In this document: in pieces, positions 1 to 11,300 of the stretch
Position numbering within the stretch: the stretch's first letter is position 1
Layout of the letters: each line of letters begins with the position of its first letter
NCBI GenBank assembly: GCA_037974335.1
Contig: CM075724.1
Location: 63,142,470-63,206,469, forward strand
Source: Prionace glauca
Taxonomy: Eukaryota; Chordata; Chondrichthyes; Carcharhiniformes; Carcharhinidae
Length of the DNA: 64,000 nt
Reading direction: 5' to 3'
Notes under the pieces: generated by a model
Told to the model about the DNA's origin: nothing
The model's input: only the letters and a program-made list of their open reading frames with translations
Database searches by the model: none
Program-made: the position numbers and the translations under genes

Positions 1-742
1 TCTTCGTTCAATCGTTTAAATAGGGTACCGTCTGCTCTGTCCGGTCGCCGCAATGACCCGATGAGATATTTTTGTAACTGGGTATCGTAGTGCTCGCTGA
101 TCTCCTGATCAGTATTTGGCCTTTAATCTTCTTCACTGAAACCGATGCCCCGAATAAAGATCTGGAGAAGGATGCAATGTTGATTTCCATCCAGCTCTCT
201 CTGTGTCATCTGTTCCAGAGAATATCCAAACATACATCTTCTAATGTGTTTGTCTCCGTGAGCTGCCCAAGCGTTGCATACGCCTTTATTAAGAGTCAAA
301 GGATAATTATTTACGTATGCGAGCTATGGCTGGATACCAAAGCCTTTTGGTTAATATTAAGGCGTCGCATCAAGCCCATGATTGAGTACAATGCCTTATC
401 TTGTCAGTTTGGACTTTCGTTGCCTCTCTTGTAGGGACCATGAATTGGAAACATTTGAAATTTGAATTTAGTTTTTGGAGCACGAAAAGGAAGAATTCTG
501 GTTTTCCGGATCCACTCTGCGCAGTGGATTTCCAAGTTTATGGAGTAAAAAATTAAAAAATAAATCGCTGCATACCAGTGAGTGCAGACAGTTTGAATAT
601 GTCAACTCAGATGGATTTCTGTATTTGTTATAGAGCTGTATTTGTGTTTAAATGTTATTCTATATCTAATGAGTGAAAATCTGTCTTGGATAATCAAGAC
701 TTCACATTTATCTTTTCTATAAAAGAGATGTAACACGTAATT
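1..742. other. Unclassified sequence, no gene recognised
   Basis: I see no domain, repeat family or convincing exon here. Several short open frames exist on both strands, but none has a recognisable motif or a good splice context. On the minus strand a stretch near 1-100 reads as a charged open frame (EISEHYDTQLQKYL) after an AG, but it lacks a pyrimidine tract and I do not call it. Confidence 0.4.
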
Positions 743-818
743 ACACACAACACACACACACACAAACACACACACAAACACACACACACACGCACAAACA
801 CACACACACATACACACA
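743..818. repeat. (CA)n microsatellite
   Basis: Imperfect CA dinucleotide run of about 76 bases, interrupted by a few AAACAC and CGC variants. The apparent cysteine/valine-rich reading frame on the other strand is only a translation of this repeat. Confidence 0.95.
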
Positions 819-1189
819 AGAATCAAACAGTATTGACAAATGAAACTGAAAACATAAACGTAAGTTGAGGAAGCTGATGGTTTTGCAATATTGGAAATAA
901 TGACATATTTTTCTGAAGTAAGCTTGCCCAGGCCCTGATTGTATTTATGGTATGGATATTTTAATAATTATCATTGAATCACAACGAAAGGATATTTTTG
1001 GAGATAGTTCCTTTAAGTTTGATATTGATCCAGTTGAATGCAAATCTGTGAGTCTACAAATAGAAATGCCGTGCTGAATATACTTGCGGATCTTTGAATA
1101 TTGACGTTGACAGGATTAAATGGGAACTGTGTGTGGATATAAAATAGAAAAGACTAACGAAAATAAAGTACATTGTTTCGAAAACGCTT
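819..1189. other. Unclassified AT-rich sequence
   Basis: No exon, repeat family or regulatory structure recognised. Confidence 0.35.
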
Positions 1190-1420
1190 TTCAATTTTGT
1201 TTTTAATAACCAAGTAAAGATCGGCTGATAATTTCCGCCTCTGTTCATAATTGCACAAGAGCAGAACTTTGCCCTTTGGGGAGGAAGAACACGTGTTCAG
1301 ATACAAGTGGGAGAAGAAACACACGAAATAAGAAAGAAGATGAAGAAGCCACAATCAAGACGGATGACGGGCGAGTGCACTATCTTTCTGTAAGATTCGA
1401 ATATGAAAATACAATTGTAG
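1190..1420 (+). repeat. Local duplicated segment, copy 1
   Basis: This stretch aligns by eye with 8165-8385 on the same strand. Both contain a TTTGTTTTTAAT run, then a similar TGATAATTTC/TGACAATTTC block, CATAATT.CACAAG and later AGCCACAA. A further match exists at about 1745-1775 against 8750-8780 (a shared TTTCTGC block followed by ACAGT). The copies have diverged, and no reading frame is shared between them. Origin unknown: an old local duplication or two copies of an unnamed repeat. Confidence 0.4.
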
Positions 1421-2650
1421 TTGGTCCTGTGCATAAAATCAGTTTAGTGCATTTCCTGTAATGCAGCAACAGCAATGGCCTTGTTTGGAGGCTCATGTTG
1501 TATTGTTCGGTGGGATGGGGGCGGAAATGGGGAAGGGCAGCGCTGGCACATATCTTAATGTATGAATCCAGTTAATGGAAACTACTGTTTTCAATAAATT
1601 TAATTTTAATACAAATACTCATCAGAATACTTCCAGCAAGTAAAACTTCCATTTGTCTTTTTATCGAAGCCATTGGAAATGTTTGCGAGAAACCGTCCTG
1701 TTCATGTAATTTAAATCTGAGATATATTCCGGAACCATCAACAACAGTCCATGCTGGTTGTATTTCTGCCTCTGTCAACAGTAAGTAGGTGAAAACTGCC
1801 GATTTTCAGTGTTACAGATAAAGCACAGTTCGGGTCAATTTCAACATCTTAGACATGCAATGCCAACCCGCAAAAGCAATGCCCCGATATTTGTACTAAT
1901 ATATGTTTTGTATATAATTAGTACAGAGCTGTATGTTGATAAAAGTACAATGTAATTTTCAGCCTTTCTTTGACTACCCGCACCTACATTTCAGGAAGTG
2001 TCAAATCCATGTCAAAACTATGCTTTATGGACATAAAACAAGATAAAGACCTTTTGTGAAATAAATAGTAGTAAACAATTTCCATTTTCCACAACATTTA
2101 TATGAATTTAAATCCTCGCCTTAGATAAATTATAAGAATTGACTAATATTGTTACATGTTCACACCTAACTAGATTAATACAATTCAAATACATTTCATG
2201 CTCATGATATTCAGCCAGTTTCCAAGCTTGTGCTTTCCAAGATATTTATACGACAGGGAAATTCAATGCAGAGGACAGTAGAGCTTCACAACCATGAAGA
2301 AAAACATCAGTTAATTATGTTGATGACATCTAAGGATACAATTCAAAGAGAAACAAAATTCAGGTTGCAAAGCAGTCAATGAAGTGCAGAATTAGGAAAG
2401 GCCTTTGGATATTAAAACGCAAAGGCAAGGCAGCATAATGTAGATTAAACAAGCCGGATCCAAAACCAAAGCAGCATTTGTATCAGTTTGTATCACAGAG
2501 TTAGATACAGGCCGTTGTACTTTCGCAATATCCTCTATTTCTGTCACATAAACCTGCATCCTGGTGAAACGGGTTCGACGTTTTGCAAAGACAAGTTGTA
2601 TTCAGCTTTATTTCACAGATATGCAAAATCAACAGCGCCGCAAAGAATCA
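1421..2650. other. Unclassified sequence
   Basis: AT-rich, with no recognised gene or repeat apart from the short second match to the 8.75 kb region near 1745-1775. Confidence 0.35.
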
Positions 2651-2651
2651 C

Positions 2652-2982
2652 GCTGATAGAATCATAGAATTTCTCCAGTACTGAAGACCATTCGGCCCAT
2701 TGAATCTGTACAGTCTCAGCATTTTTCCAAGGTCACCCCCCCCCCTCCCCCGCCGATCCCCTGCCCTTTCCCATTATTCCACGGAATTATCACGGCTAAT
2801 CCGCCTAACGCACCCATCTTGAGACAATAAGGGGCAATATATACGGGCCAATCCATGTAATCCATCCGTCACTGGATTGTGGGAGGAAAGTGGAGCACCT
2901 GAAGAAACCCAGAAAGACATGGGGGGAACGTACAAATTTCACATAGTCCGGAATTGAACCCGGGTGAGGCAGCAGAAACATG
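2652..2982 (-). mobile_element. HER/HE1-like tRNA-derived SINE (minus orientation)
   Basis: The reverse complement reads as the shark HER-type SINE. The tail (AATCATAGAATTTCT) lies at the left. Then come the 'TTCGGCCCATTGAATCTG' block, the GGGCAATAT...GGCCAATCC block, the TGGGAGGAAA...GGAGCACC block and the GAATTGAACCCGGG box-B-like sequence. The tRNA-like head is cut short at about 2980, where a CR1 tail abuts it. A pyrimidine run (C10 and CCCTCCCCC) lies inside at about 2737-2755. Confidence 0.8.
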
Positions 2983-2983
2983 A

Positions 2984-4235
2984 CGTAGAAACATAGAAAA
3001 TAAAAGCAGGAATAGGCTTTTTAGCCCTTGCAGCCTTCTTCGCATTTCATTGTAATCATGGCTGATCATCAAACTCAATATCATGATTCCAACATTCCTC
3101 GATGTCCCTTGATCATTTTAGCCCCAAGAGCTATATCTAATTTATTCTTGAAATTATACAAAGTTTAGGCTTCAACGACTTTCTGTGGTAGTGAATTCCG
3201 CACTTTCCCCACTCTCTGGATGAAGAAATTTCTCCTCACCTCAGTTTTAAATGGTTTACCCCTTATTCTCAAACTATGACCCTTATTTCTGGCCTACCCC
3301 ACGATCCGGAACATTCTTTTTGAATGTACACTATCTAAACCATGATCCGGAAAAAAAATTCTGAATCTACCCTGTCTAACTCAGTTAGGGCCTTAAAATT
3401 TCTATAAGGTCCCCTCCCACTCTTCCAAACTCCAATGTACACACCCATAACCGACTTAGTCTCTCCTCACACTCTACACCTGCCATCCCAGGGACAGCCT
3501 GGTAAACCTTCGCTGTACTCTCTCCATAGCAAGGGCATCACTCCTCAGATAAGGACTCCGGAACGGCACTTAATACTCCAGATGTGGCCTCACCATGCCC
3601 TATGCAATTGCAGTAATACATCTCTACTCATACACTCAAATCCTCTCGCCATGAATACCAACATGCCATTTGCCTTCTTTGCTGCCTTATGCCCCTAGAC
3701 GAGGACACGAAGGGCTTATTAGTTTCACACATTAAAGTAGTGATCCGTCCGCCTATTATGGCTATCAAAGTGAATAAAGTCACATTTATCCACACTGCAT
3801 CTGAAACGCATATACCCATAGACTCAGCCTGTCCAAATCACGCTGAAGCATCTCTGCTTCACAGCTCAACCTCCTACCCAACTTTGCATCATCTACAAAT
3901 TTGGAGATAATACATTTAGTGTCCTCTTCCAAATCAATAATATACAACATGAACAGTTAGTGTCCTAGCAGAGACCGTTGCGGTGTCCCACTAGTCACAG
4001 CTTGCCAATCAAAAAAAGATCCACTAACGCCAACATTGTGCTTCCTAGCTGCTAACGAACTTTTAATCTATCTCAGGAAATTATCTGCAATCCCGTGCGC
4101 TTTAAATTTACGTAGTAATCTGGTATTTGAGATATTCTAAATAAATCATATCCACTGGTTCTCTTCGGTGAACTCTACGAGCTACATTCTCGAAGAATGC
4201 CAATTTCCCCTTTGTAAATCCATACTAATTGAGCT
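2984..4235 (-). mobile_element. CR1-clade LINE, 3' half, old (minus orientation)
   Basis: Read on the minus strand, this encodes degraded remains of the C-terminal part of a CR1 reverse transcriptase and the 3' UTR. Recognisable segments include the conserved LINE block 'TTCTCCTCACCTCAGTTTTA' (about 3230), CTTCGCTGTACTCTCTCCAT (about 3510), and the reverse complement of the catalytic region followed by the VPQGS region at about 3880-4000. It is truncated at its 5' side near 4235 and has no long open frame, which suggests an old copy. Its 3' end (ATGTTTCTA-type) sits against the SINE at 2982. Confidence 0.8.
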
Positions 4236-4651
4236 GTGCTAACTGAGAGACAAATGAAGGACTGAAACATGGATTCCATTGAAGGATGGATGGGAGATTA
4301 TAGGGGGAAACAAGTTCATGGACTTTGGACAGGCAAAGATGTTGGAAATTGGGCAGTGGTTTGCATGAATGAAGGACGGAAGGATTGACCTTTTGAGAAG
4401 ACGGATTATGTCAGCAGATTTGCAGAAGTGTGCAATCTATAGGGAACGAGCAACTGTGTCAGCTGCCACAGATGGCAGGAATGAGAGTTTGCGTTATCAT
4501 CAGTTCAGTGGGAATAGAGTAAAGAATGTAGGTGTCGGCTTCATGATGAGTTCGAAGATGACAAGTGAAGAAGCTGGAAGGAAAGTGGAGAATAATGTGA
4601 TTTTAGGGCTGGAATGAAAAGTATGGTGGGGTGCGCATTCCTTAGAGGATA
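4236..4651. other. Unclassified, coding-like segment left of SINE
   Basis: Purine-rich, and probably continuous with 4977-5170 before the SINE inserted. There is no recognised domain. A frame ending at 4617 (EEAGRKVENNVILGLE) may be chance or an unnamed repeat. Confidence 0.3.
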
Positions 4652-4976
4652 TCCTGGGCGGCACGGTAGCACAGTGGTTAGCGCTGCTGCTTACGTAGCT
4701 CCAGGGTCTTGGGTTCGATTCCCAGTGTGGGTCACTGTCTGTCTGGGGTTTGTACTCATGTTTCCTCCCACAGTCCAAAAATATATTCTGGTTTCCTTCC
4801 ATAGTCCAGAGATGTGTGGGTTAGTTTGATTGGCTATGCTAAGAAATTGCCCCTTAGTGTTCAGGGATGTGTAGGTTTGAGGGATTCGTGGGTATGATAC
4901 GGGGTTAGGGATTGGGTGGGATTGTATTCAGTGCAGACTCGAAGGGCCTCTTTCTGCACTGTAGATTCTATGATTT
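4652..4976 (+). mobile_element. HER/HE1-like tRNA-derived SINE (plus orientation)
   Basis: The head GGCGGCACGGTAGCACAGTG (A-box-like) and GGTTCGATTCCC (B-box) are clear. They are followed by the core TTTCCTCCCACAGTCC, TGTGTGGGTTAG and GAAGGGCC blocks and the tail CTGCACTGTAGATTCTATGA. Nearly full length, with moderate divergence. It is a Pol III-type retroposon, not a tRNA gene. It interrupts a purine-rich unclassified sequence. Confidence 0.9.
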
Positions 4977-5480
4977 TGTGACATTTGTAGAAATGAGGAA
5001 GTAGATGTGACGAAGGCAGCTGAGCAGATGTTATCAAGTTTAGTAACTGAAAAGTCCATGCAACCCTGGGACATGTTGCAGGAGATGGCGCGTGAGAGGA
5101 GATAAAGGTTTATGGCGATGGGTTGTAATAGAGGAAAGATGCCAGCGGTCAGTCAACATTGCTTTCTGTGTGATTCGCGAAAATTGAATAACTTTGACAG
5201 ACTGGAGCAGGACTCAATGGCTCTTTATATGGCCCATAGTAATCAGCCGATCAATAAACAAATCTGTTTAATTATATTGCTATAAATTAATTTGATAATT
5301 ATTGTCCAGTCGCAATTAGGGGATTTCAATATCCCACGTCCTTTCAAGTTAAGAAGTTTGATATGGATAGAGCTGCGCATGAGCCTGACTGTCTAATTAT
5401 ATTGACACAGTCCGGAGTTTGACTTTGTGTCTGAACGAGGGCTATGTTTGCCACTTCAAAAAACATGTGGGCCCGATTTT
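4977..5480. other. Unclassified; short coding-like frame
   Basis: About 37 open codons near 4995-5106 read NEEVDVTKAAEQ, MLSSLVTEKSM and WDMLQEM, ending in a stop. I do not recognise the family. It could be a processed-gene remnant or an internal part of an unnamed shark repeat split by the SINE. Confidence 0.25.
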
Positions 5481-5832
5481 ACCAATTGGACTCTAAGGTC
5501 CGGATCGGGGCGTAATAAAAACCCGAGCCCGGAATCCTCTTAGCAGCGCGTCCATAGTTTTTTTTGCCGGCTTCAGTCCTATTCGCGCTGTGGGCGGGGC
5601 TTAGCACTGCTGGAACGACGGGACCTCTGAACTGCGCACGCGCAGTTAGAAAAAAATTGAAAAGAGGCGCCCGGGTCGGAAAAGGAAAAAAAGCAGAAAG
5701 CAGAGTGGCTGTCTGACACAGAACATCCTCTTGGCGGGGTGGGGTGGGGGGTGGGGGGTTGTAAGAGGGGATGATGGGGAGGAGGAGGTGGGTCAGTGAT
5801 GCGGATCATTGATGTGCCTTGCACTGGAAGTC
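5481..5832. repeat. GC-rich, CpG-containing unclassified repeat-like block
   Basis: Base composition shifts sharply: CpG-rich (GCGCACGCGCAG at about 5634), then G-runs with GGGGTGGGG. It resembles the blocks at 7300-8040 and about 11600-12130 in its CpG content and in phrases such as GCCCGATTTTACC and CGCGATT. It may be part of one unclassified interspersed element, parted by the CR1 at 5945. No open frame with domain content. Confidence 0.35.
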
Positions 5833-5944
5833 GCTCCTGTGCTAATTTTATTCTGTTAATCCCAAGAAGGTGGAATCTTGTAACCCTGTGATGACTTCCA
5901 CGATTAGGTAAAAGAGAGCATGCGACTTTTAGAGAGGTTCTGCT

Positions 5945-7117
5945 GTAAGGAGGGCAGAAAATGCAGATGTATGGGATTGAGGGTAGTCTAGGAAATTGGA
6001 TCTGGAATTGGCTAGCAGATAGGAGACAGAGGGTGGTGGTTGATGGTAAATATTCGTCATGGAGGTCGGTTACGAGTTGTGTGCCTCAGGGATCTGTTTT
6101 GGGGCCACTGCTGTTTGTAATTTTTATTAATGATCTGGATGAGGGTATAGTTGGGTGGATTAGTAAATTTGCTGATGACACCAAAGTCGGAGGTGTGGTA
6201 GATTGTGAGGAAGGGTGTCATAGTTTGCAGGGAGACTTAGACAGGTTGCAGAGCTGGGCCGAGAGGTGGCGGATGGAGTTTAATGCGGAGAAGTGTGAGG
6301 TAATTCACTTTGGTAGGAATAACAGATGTGTTGAGTATAAGGCTAACGGGAGGACTTTGAATAGTGTGGATGAACAGAGGGATCTAGGTGTATGTGTACA
6401 TAGATCCCTCAAAGTTGGGAATCAAGTAGATAAGGTTGTTAAGAAGGCATACGTTGTCTTGGCGTTTATTGGTAGGGGGATTGAATTTAGGAGTCGCAGC
6501 GTCATGTTGCAACTCTACACAACTCTGGTGCGGCCGCACTTGGAGTACTGTGTGCAGTTCTGGTCCCCACATTACAGGAAGGATGTGGAGGCTTTGGAAA
6601 GGGTGCAGAGGAGGTTTACCAGGATGTTGCCTGGTATGGAGGGGAAGTCCTATGAGGAGAGACTGAGGGAATTGGGGTTGTTTTCGCGAGAAAGAAGGCG
6701 GCTAAGAGGGGATCTTATTGAAACATATAAGATGATTAGAGGATTAGATAGGGTGGACAGTGATAGTCTTTTTCCTTGGATGGAGAAAGCTAGCACGAGG
6801 GGGCATGGCTTTAAATTAAGTGGGGGGTAGTTACAGGACGGATGTCAGGGGTAGGTTCTTTACCCAGAGGGTGGTGAGGGATTGGAATGCCCTACCTGCT
6901 GCAGTTGTAAATGCGCCTAGTTTGGGGGCATTTAAGAGATCCGTGGATAGGTTTAGCAGTTGTAAATGCGCCTAGTTTGGGGGCATTTAAGAGATCCGTG
7001 GATAGGTTTATGGACGAAAAGGGATTGGTTTAGATTAGTGGGTCATTGTTTTTTAACTGGTCGGCGCAACATCGTGGGCCGAAGGGCCTGTTCTGCGCTG
7101 TTATGTTCTATGTTCTA
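5945..7117 (+). mobile_element. CR1-clade LINE, 5'-truncated, RT C-terminus and 3' UTR
   Basis: An open frame from 5961 to 6830 (about 290 codons) covers the C-terminal half of reverse transcriptase: VPQGSVLGPLLFVIFINDLD, the catalytic SKFADDTKVGG motif, the W.MEFNAEKCEVIHFG block and RPHLEYCVQFWSPHYRKDVE. After the frame ends, the conserved C-terminal region continues in another frame to the 3' tail (GGGCCGAAGGGCCTGTTCTG, then ATGTTCTATGTTCT). Fairly young, because the RT frame is long. An internal 55-bp tandem duplication lies at 6901-7010. Confidence 0.9.
6901..7010 (+). repeat. Perfect 55-bp tandem duplication inside the CR1 copy
   Basis: 6901-6955 and 6956-7010 are identical (start GCAGTTGTAAATGCGCC, end GGATAGGTTTA). 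It lies in the region coding for the last part of ORF2 and is probably a replication or template-slip event in this copy. Confidence 0.95.
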
Positions 7118-7134
7118 AAACAATACCTAGCTGT

Positions 7135-8040
7135 CTCAGGTCACTGATATAAACCTTTGATCAGACAAAAGAATCTTGCAGGCATTTCTCATAGAAAGGA
7201 GATTACTAATCAATCCACATCAAAAAATTCACACTAATCCTCGGCAGTGGAGAGTATTTTTAAACAGAATTGATAATCTGATTGCTGTCCTGTCTCGTGC
7301 AATTCACTGAACCCGGAGCTCTTATCAGCCTGGAGTCTTGCAGACAAATGTATCTCGGGGCGGCGGCGGGGGGCGAGAGGGCTGATGGTTCTCTGGTGAT
7401 GGGAGTGGAGGCCCGGTCGCAGGTAGGGGGGCGGATGGATTTCTGACGGGGGGAGGGGTTAGGGGGATCTGCTGCCACTCTGCGGGCGATCCCTCCTCCC
7501 CACCTGAGGAACGAATGCCCTGCCATCAGAAGATCCAACCGCTCCTCCCCTCCTCTTACCAGTGAGTGATCGGGCCTCCCCCTCACCACCAGACAACGAT
7601 CGGCCCTCTCGAATCGCCCCCAAAGATACATTTGACCCGCCTCCTCCTCCTCCCAGAGGATGCTCTGACACACCTTCTCCTCTTCCCACCCGCCAGACAA
7701 CGATTTGTGTCAGAGAGGCGTTGCAGGCTCTGAAGCCGCTTATGAGGTTCCCCTGCAAAATAAAAATCGATTTCAGATTTTTATTTTGCAGGTCACTTAC
7801 AGCGCGGTTACGGAAAGGACCAGAAGACAGTAAAGTGGGATTTGGTGGTAAAGTTGGGTGCGCGGTTCATTAAATCGATTTAAATGCATGCTAATACATA
7901 TTCACGCCCGAATTGGGTGTCGGTAAAGCCGCGATCTGCTCGCATTCAGGTGCAAATCCGTTAAAGACCCGAATCCTGAATTTACCGCGATTTCGCGCTC
8001 GAAAATGGGCGTGAACTTTTCGGCTGAATCGCGGCCATAG
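7135..8040. repeat. GC-rich unclassified repeat-like region
   Basis: From 7320 the sequence is GC- and CpG-rich, with G-runs on one side (7360-7460) and C/CTCC-runs on the other (7490-7690), so the two halves partly mirror each other. The right end (7880-8040) is rich in CGCGAT and GCCCGAAT phrases. No domain can be read in any frame. A perfect hairpin lies at 7752-7792. Probably an unnamed shark element related to the block at 5481-5832. Confidence 0.35.
7752..7792. repeat. Perfect 17-bp hairpin
   Basis: The arms CCTGCAAAATAAAAATC (7752-7768) and GATTTTTATTTTGCAGG (7776-7792) are exact reverse complements around a 7-base loop. The AT-rich arm stands out in a GC-rich setting. Confidence 0.9.
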
Positions 8041-8164
8041 TGTGTGTGGGTGGAACCTAGAAAATGTTAATAAAGCAATTCAACACTTGAAACATAGTTC
8101 AGCGTGTTTTATGAATGGTGAGTATTAGCAATTAATAAATGAATTCACTACTTAAAACACACAG

Positions 8165-8385
8165 TTCTGAATTTTGTTTTTAATTATTAGGTAAACACTG
8201 TTGACAATTTCTGTCCCTGCTGCACATAATTCCACAAGTGCAATATCATAGTGTTTGACCAAGGGAAACAAAATACTTCCAAATACAACTGGAAGCGCAG
8301 AGAGCAGAAAGATTCAAAAGCTGGGAGCAAGACGACGGAGCCACAAATGAGAAGAAACGACTGTTCATGCAGGATTCGCTTACAA
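8165..8385 (+). repeat. Local duplicated segment, copy 2
   Basis: Partner of 1190-1420, same orientation, about 7 kb apart. See that entry for shared blocks. No shared coding frame. Confidence 0.4.
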
Positions 8386-11300
8386 TTATTTCACAACATA
8401 TTCGTCTTCTAACTTTACATCAGATAATCTTAACTGCTGGTTGAATTCTATATGGAAAATGAGTTTGATTCCATGCAAACGGCTGTATTATGAAGAGGGA
8501 GAGAGCTATTGCGTTTTCACGTCTATTCTTTTTTACAGGCTGTCAGGTAGCTTGATGGATGAATGGTGCCAGATGACGTTAATTTTTAAATAAATCTATT
8601 TGGTAATTGTGCATACGATGCTTCTGAGTGTGCACGCATTTCTGTTGTCTTACGGTTCACTGATATTCAGAGAAGTGCCACGTAATTTTCCGTTCATAGA
8701 ATGATAAATACGAGCTGCGTTAAAGGACTATTAAAAACAATACACACAGCTTGCATTTCTGCTTCTACCCACAGTCACGATATAAGTTCTGAAGCTATGC
8801 TACATTGTTAGCTTGCTTTCTTTCGTACCAGGTCATACGCGTAGAATCGTCTTCCTGCTTCTGGCCGTTCAATTGCCCGGAAAATTAAACACAGGCCCTG
8901 TTTGGAATAGGAAAAGCGGGATTTACTGATAACACGATTTGTATTTTCGCAACAGTCAGCCCTTTAAACTGAATAAATTATCAATAACTTTATTAATGAA
9001 TGTATGTAGTATCTTTTCCGCAAGTTTATTGCATATTTTCCGATGATTGCAATCCACAGAGAATTAATTGTTTGTGGTATGTTTTGGAATGAACCGGGTG
9101 AGTGATTAGGGCGTCATTTGAAAGCAACATCTTTATTATACTTTACGGTAGTAAGTCTTTCGAACATTACTCTTTTACTGTGGTAAATGTTTTGCAATGT
9201 GCAGTTGTGCAGTTTTTCAACATCAAATTTCAAATATTTAATATTATTTAGTGCTGAATGATATGTTTCAATCAAGCCTTAGAGGGGACGCAAAAAGCTC
9301 TATCATTTTTCAACCTGACCCATTATCTCAACACGTCAGCTTCTATCAATATTTTGTCAGCATCCTCTTCCTTCATTCAGACCAAGATACAATACTTATC
9401 CAGAATTCTACTGCTGCGTTAAACATATATCACATTCTTTGTTTCAATGGATGACACCACCCCCACAACCAGATTGCTATGGGCATACTGGGAATAGTAC
9501 TTTGATTCCGTTTTAAACTAACTGCTATTCTATCCTCATGTATTTCTTATGTATTTTCGAGTCTTAATTTCCTTTTCTCGTCCTGTTTCAACTTATGGTA
9601 TCTGCCCTGAGTAATCCATCTGACATGCATCTTGCACCTGTTTTGATTCAGCATTACTTCTACCTTCAAAACACCCAACAGCCTGCTTAACATTGGGTTG
9701 TCTTTATCTATTGTTGAAATGTATCTATCCTGGACCTGAAATGTTTCTTCCTAAAAGATTCCCTCATTGTTTCCTGAATTAACTTGCACTAAATTTTCAT
9801 GTTGGAATATACTACAGGCTATACATAATCTCTTTAATTAAAGCAGAGATAAATAAAACAACATATTTTTCACCCATGTTTCCCATCTGCTTAAGGACAT
9901 TTCGGGTGGAGTACAGTCAAAGTTTTACATGGCTATGACACCCAACGTGAGTGTGCATTGAGGAGGGCATCCAAAAAACTATTTTACTCTACCAGAGACC
10001 TACAACGTCAGGTCACTGATGAAAGATCAAGAATGGAAACTGTAACTTTTACCTACCTTTCCATCTCAAAGAAGAATTTTTACCTCAAAGAATCCAACTG
10101 TTGTGTTCCACCACTGACTGTTTGAAATTCAACAAAATCAAGAAATCCACATTGAAATGTTGATGACTGCGTATTCTTGTCAGATTAACTCATTATGAGG
10201 AACCGTTGGAAATTTCCCAACAGGAGAATGCTGTGTAAAAGCAAAGCATTTATTTGTGTCACAGTATCACAGTAAAATGCATTGCTTATCTGTTTTTTTC
10301 TATAAATGTAATGATTCTGAGGAAGCGTACAAGGCTATTCAACCTTTCGGTTCGTTTCTGATGTTAACTTAAATCTTGGCTGATCCATTCCTGTACGCAG
10401 TTTACTTATTGTTGCGCCATATACCTTGAAAGATTTATCCAAGAAACATGTGTCCGTTTAAATTCTTGATTAACTCAACGGGTTTCTAAGTTACAAATAT
10501 TCATTACAATTTGCGTGAAAATGAACATGTGCAATATATTCATGTTATAATAGTTCTTATTAACTATTAATATGTATTTGTTCAAGTGATTTTTGTATTT
10601 ACTATCTCAACCTATACTAGATACATTTCGGCGTTTATTTTGTAAATATGATTAGCATTCCACAGTGCCATGTGCAAGGCGACAAAATATGGAGAGCTGT
10701 TTTTCAGCATTTAAGTGTGTACAACTTTCTGATGGTAAGTCATCGGCCTGACTGTTTCTCCTCTTACAGATTTCTCCTGCGTTGCACTAGAGGTCCAGCA
10801 TTTTGCTGTTTTCGTTTCAGATTTTCAGCATCATCTATGTTTCATTTCTTATATCATGAGGTGGAATGTTTTGGGAGATAACTGACTACAGCCCATGATT
10901 CAGGCTTCTGCTACACATTGCATTGAGAATGAGCTGTGGTGAGATCAAGTGTGAAGAAGAGTAGTGATGGGGTTGAATTAAACCAAGTGGAGTGGAACGT
11001 AATTTCAGTGGAAATTAATGCGCGGCATAGATCTTTAGGGATCAGAGGCAGTTTTATTTATGGCATAAATCATTTGTGGTTTTGGATGCTCCCCAAACGT
11101 TCTGTTAAAGGGATTATGTCAACGTAAGGGCAAAGTAAAACGAAGTGATCTTGTTGCAATCAGCCTCAGCGTAAATTATATCTGAATACTATGTGCCAAC
11201 TTCTACGTATAAAAGTTTTCACTTTGCGGACCTCTATAAGATACATTTCGTTTCCCGACTTTACTCTGTATTTGCGGCAGGCTGATTTTTCTTTACAATT

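Noticed and set aside
8-434. Overlapping frames at the left edge, including EISEHYDTQLQKYL on minus
   Set aside because: No domain, no pyrimidine tract before the AG, and no link to the Ig genes. Too weak to call.
602-826. Cysteine/valine-rich minus-strand frame
   Set aside because: Pure translation of the CA microsatellite.
4652-4735. Possible tRNA gene
   Set aside because: A and B boxes are present, but this is the head of a HER-type SINE with the full SINE body after it. There is no tRNA cloverleaf end.
7260-7758. Glycine/proline-rich frames in the GC-rich block
   Set aside because: Low-complexity composition in both frames and strands, with no domain. Composition artefact.
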